Both the position numbers and the translations under genes were made by a program. The notes under the pieces are model-generated. The model searched no databases and was not told the origin of the DNA. It saw only the letters and a list, made by a program, of their open reading frames with translations. From contig CACEBX010000002.1 in NCBI GenBank assembly GCA_902557845.1, forward strand, positions 101,083-165,082: 64,000 nt of DNA, given 5' to 3'. This document shows positions 1 through 8,748 of this stretch, one piece after another. The stretch is from Rhodospirillaceae bacterium (GTDB taxonomy: Bacteria; Pseudomonadota; Alphaproteobacteria; TMED109). The first letter of the stretch is position 1. Each line of letters starts with the position of its first letter.

Positions 1-198
1 CATCCTATTATAGGAATAATGATTTTTTTAATTACTATAATTATTGCATTTTTTATTGGGAAAAACGCATTTAAAAAATATAAAGGTGCAGAAAAAAAAT
101 CAAATATAAGTGAATTAGAGTCAAAAAATAAAAATAGTTATCAGAGACCTCCTAAAGGAGATATAACCTCGCCAGATGCACCATGGTTAAAGGATTGA
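1..198 (+). CDS. Small single-pass membrane protein, C-terminal part only (start lies before the window)
   Basis: The frame is open from base 1 to a TGA at 196-198 and encodes the last 65 residues. A hydrophobic segment fills residues 1-20. A basic, polar stretch follows, and the protein ends in SPDAPWLKD. It clearly resembles the 60-residue protein at 13412-13594: both have a His-Pro just before the membrane span, a similar span, a Lys/Asn-rich linker and an SPDAxWL ending. I recognise no described family. The shared tail suggests a conserved functional end, perhaps a docking motif, which is inference. The neighbour downstream is a cytochrome c'. Confidence 0.6.
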   Translation, partial: HPIIGIMIFLITIIIAFFIGKNAFKKYKGAEKKSNISELESKNKNSYQRPPKGDITSPDAPWLKD

Positions 199-257
199 AA
201 GCAATCTTTGATTTAAAAGTATAGATAAATTTATTATTGTAACTATAATTATAATAT

Positions 258-785
258 ATGAAAAATTTAATAATATTAATTTCCTTTCTTACACTTATAA
301 ATCCTAGTTCATATTCTAGTGAGTTTGAAAAAGCTAAAGATACTATTGAGTTAAGACAAGGAGTTATGCAAGGAATTTGGGCTCGTATAAAAAGACTTGC
401 TCCTTTTATAGAAGTCGATAATAACTTAGAATACAATGAGCAACTCGCAAAACAAGACGCTGAAGACATCAAATTGCTTCTTAAGAAATCTTTAACTCTT
501 TGGCCTAATTCTACTAATCTTTCTACTAAAAATCTTACAAATGCTACTCCTGCAATATGGGCGGTAGAAGAGTACTTTAATAAATTGTACAAAGATGCAT
601 TAGTATCTGCAGAAAATCTAGAAATAGCTCTGAATAATAGTGATTGGGACAAAGTTGATATTGAAATGTGTAACTTAGGTAATGCATGTGGTACTTGTCA
701 TGCTAGTTTTAGAAGATTACTTACTAGCCAATTAGCTAATGAGGCTTCAGCTTGGTCAGGAAAATATATTAATAAATGTAATTAA
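258..785 (+). CDS. Cytochrome c' family protein (periplasmic c-type cytochrome)
   Basis: 175 residues with a Sec-type signal peptide (about residues 1-20, ending near SYSS). A long helical region follows, then a haem-binding CGTCH at 144-148 close to the C terminus. A single C-terminal CxxCH after four predicted helices is the hallmark of cytochrome c', which binds NO or CO or carries electrons in the periplasm. Length fits the family once the signal is removed. It ends two bases from the convergent hspQ and has no obvious operon partner. The physiological ligand or partner cannot be read from the sequence. Confidence 0.85.
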   Translation: MKNLIILISFLTLINPSSYSSEFEKAKDTIELRQGVMQGIWARIKRLAPFIEVDNNLEYNEQLAKQDAEDIKLLLKKSLTLWPNSTNLSTKNLTNATPAIWAVEEYFNKLYKDALVSAENLEIALNNSDWDKVDIEMCNLGNACGTCHASFRRLLTSQLANEASAWSGKYINKCN

Positions 786-786
786 T

Positions 787-1131
787 TTACTGCAAATTTG
801 AGTTTTTAAGAATATATTTGCCGTTTACTATTCCCTCAAACAAGCTGTCAATCTGTGGATGGGAGCAAGGATCTAAATTTTCATCATGTAATAGGTTTTG
901 TTGGGAAACATAGGCTATATAAGGACCATCCTCATTTTCTGCAAAAAGATGATAAAAAGGCTGGTTTCTTTTTGGTCTTATATGTGCAGGTATGGACTCA
1001 TACCACTCCTCACTATTCATAAACTCTGGATCTACATCAAATATAACTCCCCTAAAAGGATAAAAGCGATGTTTAACTACTTCTCCAATAGTAAATTTTG
1101 GGGAGTCTATGTTTTCTATATGCTTACTCAT
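787..1131 (-). CDS. hspQ: Heat shock protein HspQ (hemimethylated-DNA-binding/YccV-like)
   Basis: 114 residues matching the HspQ/YccV fold: an N-terminal segment FTIGEVVKHRFYPFRGVIF followed by DVDPEF, then a conserved PFYHLFAE and YVSQQNL. The family is a small cytosolic beta-barrel protein known in E. coli as a specificity factor for Lon protease and as a hemimethylated-DNA binder. The ATG at 1129-1131 gives the family's usual length. It converges with the cytochrome c' gene and diverges from the molybdenum hydroxylase. Function in this organism is by homology. Confidence 0.85.
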   Translation of the reverse strand: MSKHIENIDSPKFTIGEVVKHRFYPFRGVIFDVDPEFMNSEEWYESIPAHIRPKRNQPFYHLFAENEDGPYIAYVSQQNLLHDENLDPCSHPQIDSLFEGIVNGKYILKNSNLQ

Positions 1132-1232
1132 AATGTATTTTTATTTTAGAATTTATTATTATATTATAAATATAATTTAATAAGAGCTAATTTTCAATGT
1201 TGTAATCTAATTTACATTAAAAAAGGATAATT

Positions 1233-3521
1233 ATGAAATTTGGAATAGGGCAATCTGTAACTAGAATAGAAGATAAGCGCTTGCTTACAGGAAATGGAAT
1301 ATACAATGACGATATATTCTTTGAAAATCAATCCTATATGTATGTTTTAAGGTCTCCACATGCAAATGCAAAAATTTTAGACATAGAACTTTCAGAAGCC
1401 TTAAAAACTTCTGGTTTAATAAAAATTATAAATTGGGAAGATATAAAAAGACTATCTATTAATAATATGAAAACTACTTTTCTTGTAAAGAATAGAGATG
1501 GCAATGAAATGATAGATACACCCAGACATATTTTAGCGAAACATTATGTTAGATATGTTGGAGATCCTATTTTAGCTATTATTGCAGATTCTCTTGATAT
1601 TGCAGAGCAGGTAGCTGAAAAAATAATAATAAATTATGAGGAATATGACAGTGTAACCGATATATCTAAAGCTATTCAAAAAAATATAATTTCAGTCAGG
1701 AATGAGGTTTCTAATAATGTTTGCTTTGATTGGGAATTAGGTGATAAGAAAAATACCCTTAAAGATATAAATTCATCTAAATTTAAAATAAATATTGAAT
1801 TAATAAATAACAGATTAGTTCCTAACCCAATGGAATGTAGAAGTACAATTGGTGTTTATGATGATAAAAATGATGAATATACTTTACATTGCTCTAGTCA
1901 GGGCGTACATAGCTTGAAACGAAAACTGTCTTCAATTTTTAATAAAAATGAAGATAAAATCCACGTAATAACCAAGGATGTTGGAGGTGGTTTTGGTATG
2001 AAGATATTTAACTACCCTGAGTATATATTATCTCTAGCTGCTTCTAATATTGTAAAAAGACCAGTTAAATGGAAAGCTTCAAGAACAGAAAGTTTTTTAT
2101 CTGATATTCATGGCAGAGATCATTTTAGTAAAGCAACATTAGGAATAGATGAAAATTATAAATTTAAAGCTTTATTGGTAGAAACCCTAGCTAATATGGG
2201 AGCATATATGTCAGACTTTGCGGTTTTTATTCCCACATATGCTGGAACAGGAATGCTTACAGGCTGTTATGACATAAAAAAAGCCTATGCAAATGTAAGG
2301 GGCATTTATACTAACACTGGCCCAACAGATGCTTATAGAGGAGCTGGCAGACCTGAAGCTGCATATTTGATTGAAAGATTAGTAGATAAAGCAGCAAAAG
2401 AGCTTAAAATTAGTCCTGTAAAGATAAGGGAAATCAATCTTATTGATAAATCGCAAATTCCTTATACGACTGCCTTAGGGCATACTTATGATAGTGGAGA
2501 TTTTAAAAAAAACCTTAAAGATGCAGTAAGTGTTTCTCTATTTAATGAATTTAATAAAAGACGAGAAGTATCTCTGAAAAAAGGGTATTTAAGGGGTATT
2601 GGAATTTCAACATATATTGAGGCCTGTGGAGGTGGAGGACCAGAATTTGCAAAAGTAAGTATAGGAAAAAATGGAAATATTACTGTTAAAATAGGTACTC
2701 AGTCTAATGGACAAGGACATGAAACCTCATATGGACAAATAGTTTCTGAAATATTGGGAGTTGATATTTCATTAATTCAAGTAGTTCAAGGAAATAGTAA
2801 AGAAATAGAAAAAGGATCTGGAACGGGAGGTTCCAGATCCACTCCCGTGGGAGGTAGTGCCTTAAAAGTAGCAACTGAAAATTTGATAAAAAAAATTAAA
2901 ACTACTTTGTCAGAAAGTTTTCAAATAAACCCCTCTTTAGTAGGTTATAAAGAAGGTATTTTTTATTTTAATAATAAAAGCTTTACTTTAGCTGAAATTT
3001 CTAATTTACTTTCTTCCGATAATGGTAGTTTAGAGGAAGGAGGTACATGGACGCCCGCTCAAGGAACTTTTACGTATCCTAATGGAACTCATGTATGTGA
3101 ACTTGAAATTAATAAAGAGACAGGAAAAGTAAACATATTGGCATATCATGTAGTTGATGACTTTGGAAAAGTTATAAACCCTTTGTTATTAGAAGGTCAG
3201 GTTCATGGAGGAATTGTGCAAGGAATAGGACAAGCCTTGTTTGAAGAAACCTTGTATGATGAAAACGGACAACTTATTAGCGGTTCCCTCATGGATTACG
3301 CTATACCTAGAGCTAGCGATGTTCCAAACTTTAATTTCTCTTATAATGAAATTTTATGTAAGAATAATTTATTAGGAGTAAAAGGTGCAGGCGAAGCCGG
3401 AGCTATAGGGGCACCTCCTGCAGTTATAAACGCTGTATGTAATGCACTAAGTATAAATCATGTTGACATGCCTGCTAAACCTGAAAAGCTATGGAAAATA
3501 ATTAATGAAAAAAAAGATTAA
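1233..3521 (+). CDS. Orphan molybdenum hydroxylase large subunit (CoxL form II / xanthine dehydrogenase family)
   Basis: 762 residues covering the whole large-subunit fold: an N-terminal RIEDKRLLTGNG domain, the molybdopterin-binding GGGFGMK at 251-257, AYRGAGR at 367-373, and the catalytic glutamate in GAGEAGAIGAPPA (Glu about 721). The AYRGAGR loop is the form II ('putative CODH') type rather than AYRCSFR of true CO dehydrogenase, so the substrate is probably an aldehyde, purine or other heterocycle, not CO. No Tat signal, so cytosolic. No FAD (CoxM) or 2Fe-2S (CoxS) subunit adjoins it: hspQ is upstream and nrdB overlaps its 3' end convergently. A Shine-Dalgarno-like AAAGGATAA precedes the ATG. 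Confidence 0.85.
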   Translation: MKFGIGQSVTRIEDKRLLTGNGIYNDDIFFENQSYMYVLRSPHANAKILDIELSEALKTSGLIKIINWEDIKRLSINNMKTTFLVKNRDGNEMIDTPRHILAKHYVRYVGDPILAIIADSLDIAEQVAEKIIINYEEYDSVTDISKAIQKNIISVRNEVSNNVCFDWELGDKKNTLKDINSSKFKINIELINNRLVPNPMECRSTIGVYDDKNDEYTLHCSSQGVHSLKRKLSSIFNKNEDKIHVITKDVGGGFGMKIFNYPEYILSLAASNIVKRPVKWKASRTESFLSDIHGRDHFSKATLGIDENYKFKALLVETLANMGAYMSDFAVFIPTYAGTGMLTGCYDIKKAYANVRGIYTNTGPTDAYRGAGRPEAAYLIERLVDKAAKELKISPVKIREINLIDKSQIPYTTALGHTYDSGDFKKNLKDAVSVSLFNEFNKRREVSLKKGYLRGIGISTYIEACGGGGPEFAKVSIGKNGNITVKIGTQSNGQGHETSYGQIVSEILGVDISLIQVVQGNSKEIEKGSGTGGSRSTPVGGSALKVATENLIKKIKTTLSESFQINPSLVGYKEGIFYFNNKSFTLAEISNLLSSDNGSLEEGGTWTPAQGTFTYPNGTHVCELEINKETGKVNILAYHVVDDFGKVINPLLLEGQVHGGIVQGIGQALFEETLYDENGQLISGSLMDYAIPRASDVPNFNFSYNEILCKNNLLGVKGAGEAGAIGAPPAVINAVCNALSINHVDMPAKPEKLWKIINEKKD

Positions 3522-4492
3522 GCTAATTTCTGAAAAGCTTCTTCCCATGTTCCTTTTGTTGCAGCCTTTGAATATTCGGTTGCTCTGTTCTCAAAGAAAT
3601 TTGTATGCTCTACTCCGTTGAGCATAACATCTATCCAAGGTAATGGATTCGCCCCAATATTATAAATTGGTTGAAGATTTAATTGCACCAATCTGATATC
3701 AGCAATATACCTAATATATTTTTTTACATTCTCTGGTCTTAGCCCTTGCACGCTTCCTAATTCAAATGCCCTGTCTATGAAAGCGTCTTCATGAGCGATC
3801 ATAGTATTGCAGGCCTTGTACAAATCTACTTGTAGTTTCTTGACATCAATATCTGCATTTTCTGACAGAAATGTATTGAATAATTTAATTATAGACTCAG
3901 TATGCAAACTCTCATCTCTGGCTGACCAAGTGACAATTTGTCCCATACCCTTCATCTTATTAAATCTCGGAAAATTTAAAAGTATCGCAAAAGTAGCAAA
4001 TAATTGCAAACCCTCAGTAAAAGCTCCAAAAATTGCTAAAGTCTTGGCAATATCCTCTTTAGAACTTGTATTAAACTGTTGCATGTAGTCATATTTATCA
4101 CGCATTTCTTTTATCTGAAGAAATGCTTGGTATTCAACTTCTGGCATTCCTATAGTGTCTAATAAGTGAGAATAAGCTGCAACATGAATTGTTTCCATAT
4201 TAGAGAAGGAAGCAAGCATCATTTGAACTTCAGTTGGCTTAAAGACTTGTGAATAATGCTTCATATAACAATTGTTAACTTCAATATCTGACTGAGTAAA
4301 GAATCTAAAAATCTGAGAAAGCAAATTTTTTTCCTGTTTAGTTAACTTTCTATTCCAATCTGATACATCGTCAGCTAAAGGGACTTCCTCAGGAAGCCAA
4401 TGTATTCTTTGTTGTTGAAGCCATGCATCATAGGCCCAAGGATATTTAAAAGGTTTATATACTGGTCTTGCATCTAATAATGACAATTTCAA
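3518..4492 (-). CDS. nrdB: Class Ia ribonucleotide reductase, beta (radical) subunit
   Basis: 324 residues. It supplies the tyrosyl radical for reduction of ribonucleotides to deoxyribonucleotides by NrdA. The di-iron ligands are all in place: Asp69, Glu100 and His103 in METIH, Glu160 in FTEG, Glu194 and His197 in DESLH. Spacing (31, 34) equals that in E. coli. The radical tyrosine is Tyr107, seven residues after Glu100. No ATP-cone domain is fused. It follows nrdA by nine bases, so the two are co-transcribed leftward. Its last bases overlap the convergent CoxL-like gene by four. Confidence 0.95.
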   Translation of the reverse strand: MKLSLLDARPVYKPFKYPWAYDAWLQQQRIHWLPEEVPLADDVSDWNRKLTKQEKNLLSQIFRFFTQSDIEVNNCYMKHYSQVFKPTEVQMMLASFSNMETIHVAAYSHLLDTIGMPEVEYQAFLQIKEMRDKYDYMQQFNTSSKEDIAKTLAIFGAFTEGLQLFATFAILLNFPRFNKMKGMGQIVTWSARDESLHTESIIKLFNTFLSENADIDVKKLQVDLYKACNTMIAHEDAFIDRAFELGSVQGLRPENVKKYIRYIADIRLVQLNLQPIYNIGANPLPWIDVMLNGVEHTNFFENRATEYSKAATKGTWEEAFQKLA

Positions 4493-4501
4493 ACTCCTAT
4501 T

Positions 4502-6385
4502 CTATTGACAAGATAAACATTCTTCATAATCTAACTCATTTTCTTTAGGTTCTTCATTCACATTTATTTTTCCTTTCATAGGAACTTTGACATTAGTCGC
4601 ATCTTGGTTCACTACCTCTGCTCTTTGTAAAGACATAGACCTTAAATAATATAAACTCTTTATTCCTTTTTTCCAGGCAGAAAAATGAATGTTGTGAAGA
4701 TCTTTTTTATGAATGTCTGGTTTTAAAAAAATATTAAGTGATTGAGATTGGCAGACAAAAGGCGTTCTATCCCCAGCTAATTCTATTAAGTATCTTTGGT
4801 CAATTTCAAAAGCAGTTTTAAATATTGCTTTTTCATTATCATCTAAAAAATCTAAATGTTGCACCGAACCTTTATTAACTGTAATTGAAGACCAAACTTC
4901 ATCATTATCTTTTCCTTTTTTTAATAAAACCTTCTTAAGGATAGGATTCCTTACATTAAAAGAACCTGATAAAGTTTTTTGAGTAAAGCTATTTGTTGCT
5001 ATAGGCTCTACTCCTGGAGAAGAACCCCCGCAAATAATTGATATAGAAGCAGTTGGAGCTATTGCAATTTTATTAGAAAACCTCTCTTGTACTCCATAAT
5101 CATTTGCATCAGGACATGCACCTTTATCTTTTGCTAAAACTTTAGATGCATTGTCAGCTTGTTCTTTTATAGAAGAAAATATTCTTTTATTCCAAACTTT
5201 AGCCATTACTGATTCTATTGGTATTCTTTTTTTCTGAAGAAAAGAGTGAAATCCCATAACTCCTAACCCAACACTTCTTTCTCTAAAAGCAGAATATTTT
5301 GCACTATTCATAGTTTCTGGGGCTCTTGTAATAAAATCTTCCATTACGTTATCCAAAAACTTCATAATATCTAGTATAAAAATGGAATTATCATGCCATT
5401 CATCATATTTTTCTAGATTAACGGAGGACAAACAACATACTGCTGTTCTATTCTTTCCTAAATGGTCTAATCCTGTAGGAAGTGTGATTTCACTACAAAG
5501 ATTTGACATTTTTACCTGCAAACCTGACATCTTATGATGATGGGGAATAGCTTCATTGACTCTATCAATAAATAAGAGGTATGGTTCGCCTGTCTCCATT
5601 CTTGCTGTTAAAATTTTTATCCATAAAGACCTTGCTTTAATAGTTTGCTGAATGGAACCATCCTTAGGACTTTTTAAAACCCAATCTAAGTCTTCTTCAA
5701 CAGCTCTCATAAAATCATCTGAGATTACGACACCATGATGCAGGTTGAGCGCCTTACGATTTGGGTCTCCTCCTGTAGGCCTTCTTAGATCAACAAATTC
5801 TTCTATTTCAGGGTGCCATACTGGTAAGTAACAAGCGGCAGAACCCCTTCTTAAACTTCCTTGACTAATAGCAAGCGTTAAAGAGTCCATTACCCTAATA
5901 AAAGGAACCACTCCAGACGTTTTACCTGCTTGCCCAACTTTTTCACCTTGACCTCTTAAGTTTCCCCAATAAGATCCTATTCCTCCTCCTTTAGAGGCTA
6001 ACCAAACATTTTCATTCCATAATTCTAATATCCCATGCAGACTATCATTAGCTTCATTTAAAAAACATGAAATTGGCAAACCTCTATTTGTTCCACCGTT
6101 AGATAAAATTGGAGTAGAAGGCATAAACCAATGGTTTGACATGTAATTATAAATACGTTGCGCATGATCATTGTCATCAGAAAAATAGCTGGCAACCCTA
6201 GCAAACATTCCTTGATAGTCTTCATCTGGGAGGAGATATCTATCTTTTAGAGTTGATTTGCCAAACTCAGTCAATAAGGAATCTTTGCTAGGATTCTTCT
6301 TTACACTTACACCTGGCTTAATTTGAACAACATTAAGGATGTCAGAGTTCTTTTTTTCTGTATTATATTTCAATTTATTCAGCAT
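4502..6385 (-). CDS. nrdA: Class Ia ribonucleotide reductase, alpha (catalytic) subunit, short form without ATP cone
   Basis: 627 residues. Active-site residues are visible: Cys107 in PISCF (redox), Asn295, Cys297 and Glu299 in SNLCSE (thiyl radical and general base), and Cys317/318 in AVCCLSS. The C-terminal swinging-arm pair is in EECLSCQ. The protein begins almost directly at the catalytic barrel, so the roughly 90-residue N-terminal ATP cone of E. coli NrdA is missing and dATP activity control by that domain is not expected. Short NrdA proteins of this kind are known in other Alphaproteobacteria (from memory). It heads the nrdAB operon and its leader carries DnaA boxes. Confidence 0.95.
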   Translation of the reverse strand: MLNKLKYNTEKKNSDILNVVQIKPGVSVKKNPSKDSLLTEFGKSTLKDRYLLPDEDYQGMFARVASYFSDDNDHAQRIYNYMSNHWFMPSTPILSNGGTNRGLPISCFLNEANDSLHGILELWNENVWLASKGGGIGSYWGNLRGQGEKVGQAGKTSGVVPFIRVMDSLTLAISQGSLRRGSAACYLPVWHPEIEEFVDLRRPTGGDPNRKALNLHHGVVISDDFMRAVEEDLDWVLKSPKDGSIQQTIKARSLWIKILTARMETGEPYLLFIDRVNEAIPHHHKMSGLQVKMSNLCSEITLPTGLDHLGKNRTAVCCLSSVNLEKYDEWHDNSIFILDIMKFLDNVMEDFITRAPETMNSAKYSAFRERSVGLGVMGFHSFLQKKRIPIESVMAKVWNKRIFSSIKEQADNASKVLAKDKGACPDANDYGVQERFSNKIAIAPTASISIICGGSSPGVEPIATNSFTQKTLSGSFNVRNPILKKVLLKKGKDNDEVWSSITVNKGSVQHLDFLDDNEKAIFKTAFEIDQRYLIELAGDRTPFVCQSQSLNIFLKPDIHKKDLHNIHFSAWKKGIKSLYYLRSMSLQRAEVVNQDATNVKVPMKGKINVNEEPKENELDYEECLSCQ

Positions 6386-6391
6386 CTTTTT

Positions 6392-6425
6392 TTATCCACA
6401 ACTGTGTATAATAAAATGGGGATAA
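6392..6425. promoter_or_regulatory. Cluster of three DnaA boxes in the nrdAB leader
   Basis: TTATCCACA at 6392-6400 (+ strand) is a perfect DnaA box. TGTGTATAA at 6403-6411 is a perfect box (TTATACACA) on the minus strand. TGGGGATAA at 6417-6425 is a minus-strand box with one mismatch (TTATCCCCA). All three lie 7-40 bases upstream of the nrdA start codon. DnaA control of nrdAB transcription is established in E. coli; the same control here is inferred. Confidence 0.6.
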
Positions 6426-6426
6426 G

Positions 6427-6487
6427 TTACTATATGTTGTAGTTTTATTTTTTTTAATATCTAAATATTGCGTATATATGCGTTGTA
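6427..6487. promoter_or_regulatory. Possible paired NrdR-like sites upstream of nrdA
   Basis: Two similar motifs on the nrdA side of the 6386-6607 gap, TACTATATGTTGTAG at 6428-6442 and GTATATATGCGTTGTAG at 6472-6488, share TATATG followed by TTGTAG. Their centres are about 42 bases apart, close to four helical turns. NrdR boxes are AT-centred palindromes found in pairs in front of nrd operons. These are imperfect, so the call is weak. The remainder of the gap is AT-rich with no further structure that I can see. Confidence 0.25.
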
Positions 6488-6607
6488 GTCAATACGAAAA
6501 AAAAAAAAATTAAAAATTTTACTATTATTAGAACAAAAGTAGAACATATTAAATGTTTTAGCAAGGTATATTTTGCTTTTGTATAATCTTTCAATATAAT
6601 CATTATA

Positions 6608-7159
6608 ATGGTAAAAATAGATAAAGTATATACAAGAGGGGGCGATAAAGGAAAAACTTCTTTGGGAGATGGTTCTAGAGTGCCCAAAACAGATAAAGTC
6701 ATAATTGCTCTTGCAAATATAGAAGAATTAAACGCTAATTTGGGTTTAGTCATTTGCAAATTACCAACTGAATATAAAAAAATTTTTCTAAAAATTCAGA
6801 ATGATTTATTTGACTTAGGTGCAGATATAATTACTCCTATTACAAAAAAAAATTCATTAAGAATAAATAAAAGTTATATTTTAGATCTTGAGAATCAAAT
6901 AGACATAATACTTTCTAAGTTACCCGCCCTGAAATCTTTTATATTACCTGGAGGAACAGAAATATCATCAAGAATTCATATTAGTAGAACTGTATGTAGA
7001 AGATGTGAAATAGCTATTTTGGAATTAAATAAAAAAAAAGCTGTCAATTCCGAAATCTTAAAATATATTAATAGATTATCGGATTTTTTATTTGTAGTAG
7101 CAAGAAATATTAATATAGAGAAAAATAAAGAAGTACTGTGGAAACCTGGAAATATTTAA
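6608..7159 (+). CDS. PduO-type cob(I)alamin adenosyltransferase
   Basis: 183 residues. It transfers the adenosyl group of ATP to cob(I)alamin, making coenzyme B12 for enzymes such as methylmalonyl-CoA mutase, which is encoded at 52223-54379. Family signatures are the ATP-binding TRGGDKGKTSLGDG near residue 9, RTVCRRCE, and NRLSDFLFVVAR near the C terminus. Cytosolic, no signal. It reads divergently from nrdAB. The next gene, an M20 amidohydrolase, starts 23 bases downstream and may be co-transcribed, but no functional link is evident. Confidence 0.9.
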   Translation: MVKIDKVYTRGGDKGKTSLGDGSRVPKTDKVIIALANIEELNANLGLVICKLPTEYKKIFLKIQNDLFDLGADIITPITKKNSLRINKSYILDLENQIDIILSKLPALKSFILPGGTEISSRIHISRTVCRRCEIAILELNKKKAVNSEILKYINRLSDFLFVVARNINIEKNKEVLWKPGNI

Positions 7160-7182
7160 AAACCTTTTAGTGGAGATTGTAA

Positions 7183-8334
7183 ATGCCTATTCAAAATAGA
7201 ATCGCTGAATTTCAAAAAGATATGCAAAAATGGAGACATCATTTCCATGAATTTCCTGAGCTTGCTTACAAAGAAGTAAACACAGCAAAAAAAGTAGTTG
7301 AATTACTTAAAAAATTTAATGTTGATAAAATTGAAACAGGTATAGGTGGAACTGGAGTAGTTGCAACTTTAAGAAATGGTGCTGGAAGATCAGTAGGGCT
7401 TAGAGCAGATATGGATGCCTTGCCAATTAAAGAAGAAAATGAAAAAAACTACTGTTCTAAAAATAAAGGAGTTATGCACGCTTGTGGACATGACGGACAC
7501 ACAAGTATGTTATTAGGTGCTATAAAATATCTATCTGAAACAAGAAAGTTTAAGGGTGAAGTAGTATGTATTTTTCAGCCTGCTGAAGAAGGTTTTGCTG
7601 GAGCAAAAGCTATGATTGAAGATGGTCTATTTAAGAAATATCCTATAGACGAAATATATGGAATGCACAATATGCCTAATTTAAAGGAAGGAATCTTAGC
7701 AGTTCAAGAAGGGCCAAGATTAGCTGCAGCAGATAACTTTGAAATAGAGATAGTAGGAAAAGGAGCCCATGGGGCAATGCCTTCTAACTCTATTGATCCT
7801 ATAGTCTGCGGGTCAGCTTTAGTACAAAACCTTCAACACATAGTGTCTAGAAACTCTAACCCTAAAGAAACTTTAGTAATAACAATAGCTTCTTTTCACT
7901 CTGGAAACGCAAATAATGTAATTCCAAAGAATGCTACTTTAAATGGAACAATAAGATATTATGATGATGATATTGGAAAGATGGTGAAAAAAAGATTTCA
8001 CGAGGTAGTTAATAACACTTGCAAAGCATATGGAGCAAAACCTATTATAAAATTTAATAAAGGCTATCCTGCTACAGTTAATCATAAAAAGCAAAGTGAG
8101 TTTGCCTACAATATAGCAAAAAAAGTCAATGGAAAAAACTCTACTAATATTCAAAGTCCAATGATGGGATCAGAAGACTTTTCTTACTTCCTCCGAGAAG
8201 TTCCTGGTGCTTTCGCATGGATAGGAAATGGACAGTCTGCTTCACTGCATAACCCTAAATATGATTTTAATGATAATATTCTAAGTATTGGTGCAAGCTT
8301 TTTAGCCACATTGGCAGAGGATTATTTAAAATAA
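7183..8334 (+). CDS. M20 family metallo-amidohydrolase (HipO / N-acyl amino acid hydrolase type)
   Basis: 383 residues of the M20D amidohydrolase group. The Zn-binding core shows GLRADMDALP and MHACGHDGH, then a PAEEG motif with the catalytic glutamate. A dimerisation domain follows (GKGAHGAMPSNSIDP) and the last ligand is in MMGSEDFSYF. Members cleave N-acyl or N-benzoyl amino acids, or indole-amino acid conjugates. The exact substrate cannot be deduced. There is no signal peptide, so it is cytosolic. It lies just downstream of the adenosyltransferase. No terminator is visible after it. Confidence 0.85.
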   Translation: MPIQNRIAEFQKDMQKWRHHFHEFPELAYKEVNTAKKVVELLKKFNVDKIETGIGGTGVVATLRNGAGRSVGLRADMDALPIKEENEKNYCSKNKGVMHACGHDGHTSMLLGAIKYLSETRKFKGEVVCIFQPAEEGFAGAKAMIEDGLFKKYPIDEIYGMHNMPNLKEGILAVQEGPRLAAADNFEIEIVGKGAHGAMPSNSIDPIVCGSALVQNLQHIVSRNSNPKETLVITIASFHSGNANNVIPKNATLNGTIRYYDDDIGKMVKKRFHEVVNNTCKAYGAKPIIKFNKGYPATVNHKKQSEFAYNIAKKVNGKNSTNIQSPMMGSEDFSYFLREVPGAFAWIGNGQSASLHNPKYDFNDNILSIGASFLATLAEDYLK

Positions 8335-8646
8335 TTACTCAATTGAAATTTATTTGTTTTAAGTGATCAGTTAATTATAAACTCTTAACGCCAGCTAATT
8401 GGAAGTCTAGAGTAGAGGTAATCACAGTACCAGCAATTAGTTAATAATGAAGAAAAAAAATGTTTCCTAATGGATGGAAAATAATTAAATTAAATTTAAG
8501 AGTATAAGCAGTTCCCTCTAAATAAGAAATTAACTAAATATCAGTTTTTATTAATTGCATTAATAACTTTAGAAGTATACTTAAAGGCATTTATTTTGAA
8601 AAAAAACTCTAGACATCACAGCTTATATCTTTATTATTTTTTAAGT
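8335..8646. other. 312-base gap between the amidohydrolase and tRNA-Phe, no gene seen
   Basis: No frame here codes for more than a few dozen residues and no family RNA is recognised. The stretch at about 8380-8460 is less AT-rich than its surroundings. It contains related words in two places (CCAGCTAATTGG and CCAGCAATTAG) and an ACTCT/AGAGT inverted pair, so a structured RNA or a decayed gene is possible. The part from 8460 to 8646 looks like plain AT-rich spacer and should hold the tRNA promoter. Confidence 0.3.
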
Positions 8647-8719
8647 GCCTAGGTAGCTCAGTTGGTAGAGCATGCGACTGAAAATCGCAGTGTCGGTGGT
8701 TCAATCCCACCCCTGGGCA
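8647..8719 (+). tRNA. tRNA-Phe (anticodon GAA)
   Basis: A complete cloverleaf: acceptor arm GCCTAGG (8647-8653) pairs with CCTGGGC (8712-8718), with discriminator A at 8719. The anticodon stem TGCGA/TCGCA encloses the loop CTGAAAA, giving anticodon GAA. The T arm is GGTGG-TTCAATC-CCACC. The CCA end is not encoded; CCTCA follows the discriminator. The 3' end continues into a segment found again, degenerated, at 10919-10962, which marks this tRNA as a likely integration point. Confidence 0.95.
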
Positions 8720-8748
8720 CCTCAGAACTCAAGGGCCTCTTCCAGCAT
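8706..8748. repeat. att-like repeat, copy 1: 3' end of tRNA-Phe plus 3' end of the next gene
   Basis: This 43-base segment runs from the T arm of tRNA-Phe through the tRNA end into the last codons of the convergent small gene at 8729-8917. It recurs at 10919-10962 in the same orientation, with 38 of 44 aligned columns identical by hand alignment. Direct repeats that start inside a tRNA 3' end are typical of attL/attR. No integrase is present in the window. Confidence 0.55.

Noticed and set aside
152..652. 166-residue frame on the minus strand over the cytochrome c' gene
   Set aside because: It is antisense to a gene with a signal peptide and haem motif, and its sequence has no recognisable domain.
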